Source: Cephalotus follicularis (Eukaryota > Streptophyta > Magnoliopsida > Oxalidales > Cephalotaceae). From it: DNA of 64,000 bases. The position numbers and the translations under genes were made by a program. The stretch's first letter is position 1. Each line of letters opens with the position of its first letter. Location of the stretch: contig BDDD01000042.1 of the NCBI GenBank assembly GCA_001972305.1, forward strand, positions 375,275-439,274, in the 5' to 3' direction. Below, piece by piece: positions 55,521-64,000 of the stretch. The notes beneath the pieces were generated by a model, which saw only the letters and a program-made list of their open reading frames with translations, was not told where the DNA came from and ran no database searches.

Positions 55521-56734
55521 CAGCCTTCGCCGAGAAGCAATACAACATCAGATAGTCAAATGCCATCCAAAAGGGTGAGTAACGGAGCTCTGCTGCACTC
55601 ACACTCATCAAAAAATCATAGACAATAGTATACCACAGATCCAAGTTATGGACACCCAAGGGCAATTCCCATATAACACCCCATCATAGACCAATGGGCA
55701 TGTTAAGTAGAGTTGAGCATCGTACGTACACCCACCCTCGACCAATATCATAAATGGTAGGTCCCAAGGTACCAGCATCAGAGTAGAAAGCATGTTATCA
55801 TAATCACAACGATCCATCAGTATGAAGGTGACCTAGACACCCAGAGCCTGAGCCTTATATGCTCGTAAATCACATCACAGTCAAGAAACATGAGCAACAT
55901 AATACATATGAGATTCAAATCCCCATCGAATCATCACATAATACAATTTCAACAGGGCACATAACAAACAAGAGTCTCAAGATAATATAAGGAAGGGAAT
56001 GTCACACTCATAGATTTAGCAAAAGCAAATACCGCGGGCTAATCCCAGAATACTCCGTATCAGCTATCGAATCCACGCCTACAAAATCATCACCATTACA
56101 AATTTAATAAGCATATTTCCTAATACCTCCATTTATCATTCTTTAAAACCCTAGAACCATCAACTTTATCGCCCCTTTATGGAACCGTATTTTTAAAGAA
56201 ATAATCCTGGAAGATAATTATGATAATATACTCATCTCTTTGTCTAATTACCATTGCTCATGAAGATATAATTCATTTCATCTTTTCTCAATTAACCATA
56301 TGGCATCAACCTCTTGATAAAATCTTAACTTACATTGCTAGAAGATTAGGGAACTTACGATATTATGTTAAAAGAGTGAAAGATGAATCACTTCCACACG
56401 TATAATCCTCAAAAGTTCTTGGAGAAATGTTGAAGGAAATGAGAACTCGCAAGAGATAATTACTTCGGCCAAACTAGAAAATGAGGTGCCATTCATTCCC
56501 TTTAATAAGACTTATAACTTGATTATAGTGAATAATCTAGAACCTTTGACACCATTAGAGGAATGTCTAGATAATTCGGGACTTATGAAGGTAATTGGGC
56601 CTAATCTTTGAGCCTTACCAAATCTTTGGGTCTTAAGCCTGCTTAAATCCTTTATTATAAATAATTTTTCTTCCGGTTACACCACTCTACTATAGAACAG
56701 CCCTACAATCCCACTTGCTTCCTAGTCGACTCCT

Positions 56735-57165
56735 AGGTCTGCTCCACATATATCAAGTTTACTGCGCCTATATGAAGTCTACTCGGCATATATCCAGTAT
56801 GCTCAAGGAGACATTGAGCAGGTCTGCGAGGTTTCCTTCCATTCCCATCATTTGCGTAGTTTGCAACCTGTAACATGTACAATGCCTTTTTCTGAGTACT
56901 TCTCAGGTCTGCTCGGCAGAGTACCCTACAAGCGAACATGATGCTGAGCAGACCCCAAGAATTGATCTGCTCTGCTACAACTAACGCACATCTGCTCTGC
57001 TCTACTCTGCAAGTATACTCTGATCACGCAGGTATACTCTGCGCTGCTCTGCAAGTCTGCTCAATCTAGTCCGGTATGCTCAACAAAGACCAGGTTTGCT
57101 CTTCCTAGACTTGCTCTGCTTATCCTAGACCAGGTCTACTCTGCTTCGCCCTGGTCTGGTTTGAC
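56735..57165. repeat. AGGTCTGCTC / GAGCAGACC array in LTR J
   Basis: Copies in both orientations (for example AGGTCTGCTCGGCAGAG near 56907 and GCTGAGCAGACC near 56942), then dense TCTGCTCTGC runs to 57165. Confidence 0.75.
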
Positions 57166-57240
57166 ACCAAATGTATGAATTTTTATAAATAGTATGTAAA
57201 CTTAATAATTATACTCCAATTTATGTTATGGGGTATTACA

Positions 57241-57256
57241 ATATCACCCCCATTTT
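57241..57256 (-). other. Polypurine tract of Gypsy J
   Basis: Minus strand AAAATGGGGGTGATAT just before TGTAATACCCC. It marks the LTR as the 3' copy, with the internal region to the right. Confidence 0.8.
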
Positions 57257-57480
57257 AGAAATTTTCCTCAAAATTCACTCACATTACCTTGGAAGCAATT
57301 TGGTTACTCTCTGTTCATTCCTTTCTTATGCTCCCAAGCATCTTTATCTACTAGGTGATTCCTCCAGATGGCCTCAACTGCCGTGGAGATCCTCAGCGCA
57401 ATTGCAGATCTCTTCTAAAATATCTATCGAGAAGTTTGAATGCCGAGTCTGAAGAATGCGTTATTCCTCAGTTAACCCTT
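57257..57480 (-). pseudogene. Gypsy J chromodomain remnant
   Basis: In one minus-strand frame: VEAIWRNHLVDKDAWEHKKG, then stops, then NCFQGNVSEF and GKFLKWG before the PPT. This is the pattern of a chromovirus pol C-terminus with decayed residues and several stops. The WRNH...AWE core is what identifies it. Confidence 0.7.
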
Positions 57481-57818
57481 TCTTCATCTCCCCTGACCGT
57501 CGAGAGATTCCAATCTTAAAGGGGTGGACTATTCCTGTTCTATTGTTGACATCCGATCCATAGAGAGTGATGTCAAAATCTTGCATCGTTATTAGTACCA
57601 AATTCGCTAAAATTTCCAGGTCTGTCGCTCTACATCTACGTTTTTATCTCAGCTGAATCAACAAATTCTGTGAACGGTATGTGTCCAAGGCATCTAACCA
57701 CTGAGTCGAAATTGCTGGAAGTCAACCAGCATCAACCGCCTGAACTACAGAGCAACAGATTACAGCAATACTGACAGGGCTAAAACTAAAATTTCAAGGG
57801 GGTGTTATGCCACTAGGC
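57481..57818 (-). other. Gypsy J internal fragment without recognisable domain
   Basis: Presumably decayed pol sequence upstream of the chromodomain; no motif can be read with confidence. It ends where LTR B begins (57819). The rest of J's internal region is missing from the window. Confidence 0.5.
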
Positions 57819-59997
57819 TGATAAGTTTTATTATAGACAGACTTCATTAACACTAGACGAATATTCCAACAATCCCCGTGTAAGAAATGTACTGGGTTTT
57901 TGGTCATTTTAGGCGTTAGGTGCATAGGATGTGTAACTTTAATTTTCATTAAAGTAGGCTCAAAACAAAGAACATCCTATACTCCAACTCCATAAATTAT
58001 CACAGCCGTCCTAGGATTGCTAATCAACAACCCAATCAAACAAAACATTCATACAAAGAAGGATATAGATTATACCGAGTTACCAAACTCCTTCCTTCAA
58101 GAATCCATTCTGAGACTTCAAGCTTTAACTCAGGAACAGAGAGCAGCGGAATAACAAACAAAATCCTATATTTCTAATCCTAGTCTAGGATCAATATAGG
58201 AGAAGTAATGCTCAATGAAAGCAGTACACCACCTATAGAAATCAAACCGTGGTGTTTAAGATTAATGATATTGTTTTCTCTCTTTTCACTGTTGTTCTCT
58301 AAGAATAACCAGCACAATGCTCTCTCTTTGAAACGTCCTGCCTCTGCAAAAACGTCCAGGTTCTCACACTAATGCACCACATGCTGAAAACGTTTTCTCT
58401 TCCCTTTATGCATTCAAGCATCCAGTGTCATGATCCACCAAAAATGGATCACCTTAAAGCCAGCCATTATGAAAACGACTTAACAGGATTTCATTCCTTG
58501 AATAGAAATCTCATTCCATTCATGTCACCATGACAAATGGTTGTTTCCATTTCCTGTTTGCATAATTCATGGCTAGCTTCCATTTCCTTATAGAAGAAAA
58601 CGTGTTTTGTCTAATACAGGTTGTCCAGCAACAAAAAACACATTACTCTTCATGCAACCAATGAGAAGAGAGGGTTTAGCATGCAACTAGCCAATGCATG
58701 CGAGAGATTGAGAAACAAGAGAATACATAATTCAATTATGCATTAATACCATAATCATACTAGTATATTACGTCAACTAATCAATCACGCAATATCACTA
58801 ATACACCACAACATAACATGTGTCATCACACGTTATAAAACTATACGATTTATGTATCCAATACATATACTCGTGAGGCGGGACTCGAAAGTCCGGAATA
58901 AAATCGATAACGATGGTATGTTACTAAGATGCCTTGCTATTAAGTAAACTCACCATAAATAGTCCTTAACTATTTTAAGACCCTGAACCTATGACCATCA
59001 TATTCCAGGTGTATAAATAATCCCTTGATTAATTTCCACAATTAAGTCCGTTTCTGATACATCCGATACTTTATCCCGACGACAGTTACCGTGTACTATA
59101 ATCCCTCATCATCCTCGGCTCCGATCACGGCCTAGGGTAAGGATATGTGTCAACCCTAGATATGCCAGTATCTATAAATATGTAAATACCATCATGACTA
59201 TCGACAAGCCTATCCGGAAACCCTAGATTCCAGCTCGTCATAACCTGCTAGGTATTTCAAAGTCCATAATGAATACAGATAATGTATAGCCAATCACCCT
59301 CACATCAGGTGTGACAATCCCATGTTACGAACTCACTTACATTCACATAAATCCCGCAAGACTCAAAAACTGCCTGTTTGCCAGCCCCGTGAGAGAACTG
59401 GGTAGGGCAGAAATCAAACTCAGACAATCTCTATGCAATGTACAGTAGCCACTTAGGTCTAAGGACCAGACAAGTCCACCAAGAACTTGCTAGACTTGTA
59501 GAGGCTATACACTACTGCCTCAGATGGGAAACTCTACTGACACGGGATATGTGACCAACCAAATAGAATTCCCATGGTGGGTCAAGTTCAGTGTACATGC
59601 TCCGAGCACGCACCCCGTATTAGCTTTAGGGTTCAACCCAAGTGGCAATAAGATACTCTACCCTCCCATTCGCGAGAGCAAGCACAATACGACAAGTCTA
59701 TCCAGTTCACAAATGCCTTGACTAAGTGAACCTATGACTTGGAACATTTTAGTCATAGGGAATACGGAAGTCACTCTCATAGCCCTTGGCTCGACAACCA
59801 GCCCTTTGATGTGACAGGGCACCATATATGTAAGCAGTGATATACTTCAATTATATGATAAAACATATACAGTTATGCTATTAATAAAATATAATTTGCA
59901 CAATGTAACATGGATAGAACAAGACTGTGTATAAAATGAGCAGAGTACAAGTATATCCAGCCACCTAGTGGCTTGACGGGTCACACACACTCTAACA
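57819..59997 (-). repeat. 3' LTR of Copia B (2179 bp)
   Basis: Plus edges TGATAAG (57819) and CTCTAACA (59997). Homologous to LTR A but clearly diverged. It has no GTCGAC cluster; instead a few GAAAACGTTTTC-like motifs occur near 58349, 58385 and 58595. The left edge is less certain than the right. Confidence 0.82.
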
Positions 59998-60010
59998 ATC
60001 TCCCACTTGG
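59998..60010 (-). other. Polypurine tract of Copia B
   Basis: Minus strand CCAAGTGGGAGAT followed by TGTTAGAGTGTG, a common Angela-type PPT/LTR junction. Confidence 0.9.
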
Positions 60011-60164
60011 CCCTCAAGCCACGAAGCCCTATTGTTCATGCCCATCATGCTACAATGACGCTCGAATACATTACTACATAGAGCTTTAGTCAGTGGGTCT
60101 ACTAAATTTGCCTCTGAGGCAATCCTCTCTAATACAATGTCTCTTCTGTCAATGATCTCTCGGA

Positions 60165-60818
60165 TCAAATGATAACGCCACAGGATATGTTTGCACCATT
60201 GGTGAGACCTGGGCTCCTTGGCTTGTGCAACAACCCATTATTGTCACAGTAGAGCACTACAAGACAACTAATGGTTGGAACCACTCCAAGTTCAGCTATG
60301 AACTTACGTATCCAAACACCCTCCTTTGCAGCATCTGAGGCTGCTATATACTCTACTTCCGTAGTGGAGTCTGCCGTAGTCTCCTGTTTTGAGCTTTTAC
60401 AACTCACAGCACCGCCGTTCCGGATATAGACATATCCCGACACTGATTTGTGATCATCCGGATCACTATTGAATCTGGAGTCAGTGTATCCCTCCAATTT
60501 CAACTCATTATCTCCACCGAAGATCAAGAAAGCATCCTGAGTCTGTCTATGGTACTTAAGGATCCCATTGACTACTTCCCAGTGTTTAATACTGGGATTG
60601 GACTGAAATCGACTTGCCATACCCAAGGCATGTGCGACATCAGGCCTAGTACATAGCATGACATACATGATCGATCCTACAGTCGAAGCATAAGGCATCT
60701 GGCTCATGAGTGTCCCCTCCTCAGATGTCTGCGGGGACATCTTCTTGGAAAGTTGAATTCCATGGCCTATTGGCAATAAGCCCCGTTTGGAATTCTCCAT
60801 ACTGAACCGTTTTAGCAC
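60165..60818 (-). pseudogene. Copia B RT connection and RNase H
   Basis: Frame from 60818: VLKRFSMENSKRGLLPIG, MPYASTVGSIMYVMLCTRPD, ALGMASRFQSNPSIKHWEVV, then RNase H with LEGYTDSRFNSDPDDHKSVS, the Glu region TADSTTEVEYIAASDAAKEG and LYCDNNGLLHKPRSP. After the DNNG motif the frame differs from the Copia norm, so a small indel is likely near 60225; a stop follows at 60165. The terminal part of RNase H lies between here and the PPT, out of frame. Confidence 0.92.
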
Positions 60819-61928
60819 TTTGTTAATGTACTGGCTTTAGGGAAGCCCAAGCAACCTACTAGATCTGTCTCTGTAGATCTTTATACCAAGTATGTTCTCC
60901 TAAATCCTTCATGGAGAAGTTCTTGGCTAGCCATATTTTCACGGATTGTAACATCCCTACATCATTCCCAATGAGTAAAATGTCATCCATGTAGAGTACC
61001 AAGAAAGTGATACCTGAGTTATCTTGTTTCTGGTAGACACAAGGCTCGTCTACGTTTTTAATGAAGCCAAAAGACTTGATAGCCTCATCAAAACGTATGT
61101 TCTAGCTCCTAGATGGTTGTTTTAGGCCATAAATCGACCTTTGAAGCTTGCAGACCATGTGCGAAGTTTCAGTGGATGTAAACCCCTCGGGTTTGGACAT
61201 ATAAATGTCCTTTTCAAGATGTCCATCCAAGAATGCAGTCTTGACATCCATTTGCCATATCTCATAATCACAATGAGCGGTAATAGTAACCAAAATCCGA
61301 ATAGATTTGAGCATCGCAAATGGTGAGAAAGTTTCAGTATAATCGACACCATGTCGCTATCTATACCCTTTTGCTTCCAATCGCTCTTGTATGTATCAAT
61401 CTTTCCATCTGCGCCAATCTTCTTCTTGAAGATCCACTTGCAACCAATAGGCACTATGCCTTCGGGAGCTTCGACCAAGTTCCAAACTTGGTTGGCGTAC
61501 ATGGAATCCATCTTGGATTTCATGGCATCTAACCATGCCTCGGATTCAGTGCTCTGCACTGTTTCCTGATAGTTGGCAGGCTCATCATCCTCAATGATGT
61601 TGGGTTCATCAGTGTCTTCAATGAGAAAACCATATCTCTCGGGCGCTGTTGAAACTCTGCCTGATCTCTTCAATATAGGAGTGCCTGAATGAGATCTAAT
61701 CTCATGCTGGAATCTAATTTCATCTGTGTCTCTAGAGGTACCAGCCTCTAATTCCTTTCTGTTCTGTGGTGTTTCTCTCGATGGCAACTCCTCGAGTTCC
61801 ACTTTGCTCCCACTGCTTCCTGCAAGTAGAAATTTCTTCTCCAGGAAAACTGCAATACACGAAACAAACACCTTTTGTTCGCTGGGATGGTAGAAATAAT
61901 ATCCCATTGTTTCTTTGGGATACCCCAA
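60819..61928 (-). pseudogene. Copia B reverse transcriptase
   Basis: N-terminal half in 61928-61400: WLDAMKSKMDSMYANQVWNL and GCKWIFKKKIGADGKIDTYK, after which a shift or deletion removes the usual next residues. 61314-61102 continues with SIRILVTITAHCDYEIWQMD, VKTAFLDGHLEKDIYMSKPE and CKLQRSIYGLKQPSRS, then a stop (61102). The catalytic YMDD is near 60983-60994. RT is therefore in at least three pieces. Confidence 0.92.
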
Positions 61929-61996
61929 AAACCGGCACCGATCTGATCGTGCTTCAGCTTACTAGGTTCCAACCTTCTAACGTAAGCTGGACAACC

Positions 61997-62645
61997 TCAA
62001 AATTTCAAATATTTTAGACTAGGTTTCCTCCCTGTCCATACCTGGTATGGAGTGGAGGGAACATATTTCGAAGGAATCCGGTTAAGGACATATGCAACTG
62101 TTTCCAGTGCATAACCCCAAAAGGAGGAAGGGAGATCTGCAAAAGACATCATGGACCGAACCATATTCATCAAGGTCTGATTCCTCCATTCAGACACACC
62201 ATTATGCTGCGGTGTTCCTGGAGGTGTCCACTGTGAGAGAATGCCATTATCTCTAAGATAATCCTGGAACTCAGCAGACATGTATTCGCCCCCTTGATCT
62301 GATTGAAGTGTTTTAATGGGCTTACCTGTTTGTTTCTCTACTTCATTTCTAAATTCCTTGAACCTCTCAAAGGAATCTGATTTGTGTCTCATCAGAAACA
62401 CATGCCCATGCCGTGACAAATCATCGGTAAAAGTAATGAAGTAAAGGTATCCTCCTCACGCACTGACCGACATTGGTTCACAAACGTCGGTGTGGATATT
62501 TACATGGTTGAAAAGTCTCTAAGTCTTGGATGTCCAAAAGACCATCCTTAACCAACTTTGACATCCTTGCCTCACTAGGATGACTCAATTTGCAATGCCA
62601 AGTATAGGATTGATTAATTTCATTATTCTCTCTTTGTCTTTTAGT
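61997..62645 (-). pseudogene. Copia B integrase with GAG-pre-integrase domain
   Basis: The zinc-binding region (WHCKLSHPSEARMSKLVKDG) is at about 62600-62540, followed by degenerate sequence that has lost the start of the core. From 62419: KSDSFERFKEFRNEVEKQTG, TLQSDQGGEYMS (second catalytic Asp), TPPGTPQHNGVSEWRNQTLM (catalytic Glu) and FWGYALETVAYVLNRIPSKY. The first core Asp region is broken by stops near 62430. Confidence 0.9.
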
Positions 62646-62648
62646 TCC

Positions 62649-63490
62649 TTACTCGATTAACAATGCCATTTTGTGATCAGTATTTAAAACATAAATCCCA
62701 TTATCAATGTGCCAATCACATATGATATTTTTGTCACTAGACAAAAGAGAACAACCATTCACATTAAAATTAAGCTCTAAGCCCAATTTAAATAGGTGCG
62801 AAACACTAACAATGTTCCGAATTAAGTTCTCAACAAGATAACAGGGATTCAAACTGATTACAAAACCACCAGGTAAATGTAACTCATAAACACCTACAAC
62901 TTTAGTGATGATCCTTGATCCATCACCCAGTCGTAGGTCCACTGCTTCTTCAGCTCTAAGCCGCCTTGCGTTTCTTAGGCCCTGCCAAGAATTGCAAATA
63001 TTAGTACCACAACCAGTTTCTAACATCCAAGTAGAACTAATATTAGAAGCTACTTGAAGCTCAATCATGTAGGTAGCTGAACCAGAGGCACCAGCAGTGG
63101 AAGCAAGAAACTCTTTGCAGTCTCTTTTCCAATGTCCTTGTTTTTCATAGAAGAAGCAAGCCATCTTCCTTTTAAGCCATCAAATCCTACTCTTAGCAGT
63201 ACCCCTTTGACCAAGTGGCCTCTCCATTAGAGTCTTACCTGTGGAACTACCCCTCTCAGAGGTCGTTCCATGAAATGGGATAGGCATTATAGACGAGTTC
63301 AACCCATCAAGGTCAAAATATACCTCATCAGTCCTAGACTGTGCGCCATACAACTACTTGAGTCGCATTAGAATGGCACGTAAGGTCTGTAAATGCTCAC
63401 ATTACCTTTGCAATTCAGGCATCATGCCTTCAATCGGTAGGTAACGTGCTCGGTCATTGTTAAACCACCACTTGGCCACTAAAGGCTTGT
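62649..63490 (-). pseudogene. Copia B gag C-terminus, zinc knuckle and protease
   Basis: 63490-63170 reads gag in broken pieces (DEVYFDLDGLNSSIMPIPFH and similar). From 63164: the knuckle CFFYEKQGHWKRDC, in which the second Cys is Tyr, and the protease active site WMLETGCGTNIC (Glu in place of Asp), then LRLGDGSRIITKVVGVYELH and LVENLIRNIVSVSHLFKLGL. The frame ends at 62649. Two key residues are lost, so both domains are probably dead. Confidence 0.88.
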
Positions 63491-63492
63491 GG

Positions 63493-64000
63493 TCATCATC
63501 ATTACAAATTTAATAAGCATATTTCCTAATACCTCCATTTATCATTCTTTAAAACCCTAGAACCATCAAATTTATCCATCCTTTATGGAACCATATTTTT
63601 AAAGAAATAATCCTGGAAGTTAATTCTGATAATATATTCAACTCTTTGTCTAATTACCATTTCTTATGAAGATATAATTCATTTCATCTTTTCTCAATTA
63701 ACCATATGGCATCAACCTCTTGATAAAATCTTAACTTCCATTGCTAGAAGATTAGGGAACTTACGATATAATGTTAAAAGAATGAAAGATGAATCACTTC
63801 CACACGTATAATCCTCAAAAGTTCTTGGAGAAATGGTGAAGGAAATGAGAACTCGCAAGAGATAATTACTTCGGACAAACCAGAAAATGAAGTGCCATTT
63901 GTTCCCTTTTATAAGACTTATAACTTGATTTGGGTGAATAATCTATAAACTTTGAGACCATTAAAGGAATGTCTAGATAATTTAGGACTTATGAAGGTAA
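63493..64000 (-). repeat. Fragment of the second LTR of Gypsy J, cut by the window end
   Basis: From TCATCATCATTACAAATTTA it follows 56085-56590 of the left J LTR almost base for base. It starts 2.1 kb inside the LTR, next to the broken gag of B. Being on the far side of B, it is best explained as the remains of J's 5' LTR. Confidence 0.85.

Larger units (their letters stand above)
53990..57240 (-). repeat. 3' LTR of Gypsy J (3251 bp)
   Basis: Plus edges TGTCACGACCC and GGGGTATTACA, the latter next to a minus-strand PPT. Contains a GAGCTC-rich array (54150-54495), a TA microsatellite (54537-54570), GGGGCCTACGTG phrases (55250-55510) and a GGTCTGCTC array (56735-57165). The stretch 56093-56590 is repeated at 63494-64000. 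Small open frames inside are shadows. Confidence 0.88.
57819..63492 (-). mobile_element. Copia B: Angela-like element, 5' side deleted
   Basis: 3' LTR (57819-59997), PPT, RNase H, RT, integrase, protease and the 3' part of gag on the minus strand, in the Copia order (integrase before RT). The 5' part of gag, the leader and the 5' LTR are missing: at about 63492 the sequence switches to a fragment of LTR J. Sequence style (GAG-pre-integrase plus WTPPGTPQHNGVSE and MSFADLPSSFWGYALET in integrase) fits the Angela branch of the Tork group. Frames are broken by stops and shifts. Confidence 0.92.

Overview
The window is a block of nested plant LTR retrotransposons from what looks like a large, repeat-rich (probably eudicot) nuclear genome. 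The evidence is initiator-Met-tRNA primer-binding sites, Ty3/Gypsy chromoviruses with C-terminal chromodomains, Ty1/Copia Angela-like and SIRE-like elements, 2-3 kb LTRs, solo LTRs with 5-bp target duplications, and AT-rich sequence. I found no host protein gene, tRNA or rRNA gene. The species cannot be read from the sequence.

Layout. Positions 1-3600: the 5' end of a minus-strand Angela-like Copia (A, LTR 293-2503) sits in the RNase H gene of a plus-strand Copia (K, 2504-3600). 3601-5463: AT-rich, unassigned. 5464-7615: 3' LTR and tail of a minus-strand SIRE-like Copia (L), cut by a Gypsy LTR fragment X (7616-8125, 10625-10997). X is split by solo LTR G (8126-10624, TSD CATAC) and ends at element C. 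C (10998-29506, minus) and H (29658-50041, plus) belong to the same Gypsy family as G, here called family T. They lie head to head, separated by about 150 bp of filler. C contains a nearly complete Tekay-like Gypsy D (18090-28230, plus, TSD GTATG). H contains Gypsy E (31269-43906, minus), and E contains solo LTR F (37013-39598, TSD CTCCT). 50042-53989 is the leader and 5' LTR of a minus-strand element I. It is cut at 53990 by Gypsy J (LTR 53990-57240), which holds Angela-like Copia B (57819-63492). B ends at a deletion junction with a fragment of the other J LTR, which runs to the window end.

How the pieces relate. Every gag-pol reading frame is broken. E keeps one frame along nearly all its length once F is removed, apart from two small compensating shifts, and carries ten stops, each one C-to-T (or G-to-A) change from a sense codon. 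D shows the same pattern plus frameshifts. C and H carry complementary deletions: C lost the gag capsid, H lost most of RT, RNase H and integrase.

The most unusual signal is not a gene. Unrelated LTR families (Copia A and K; Gypsy T, X, F and D; more loosely SIRE-like L) each carry a cluster of short palindromes centred on TCGA, such as CAGTCGACTG, AAAGACATCGATGTCTTT or AAGCGTCGACGCTT. The same palindrome occurs in unrelated LTR backbones, and related backbones carry different palindromes. This looks like an exchangeable or convergent LTR module and is the main candidate for something undescribed. The head-to-head C/H pair, a potential hairpin-RNA source, is the second.
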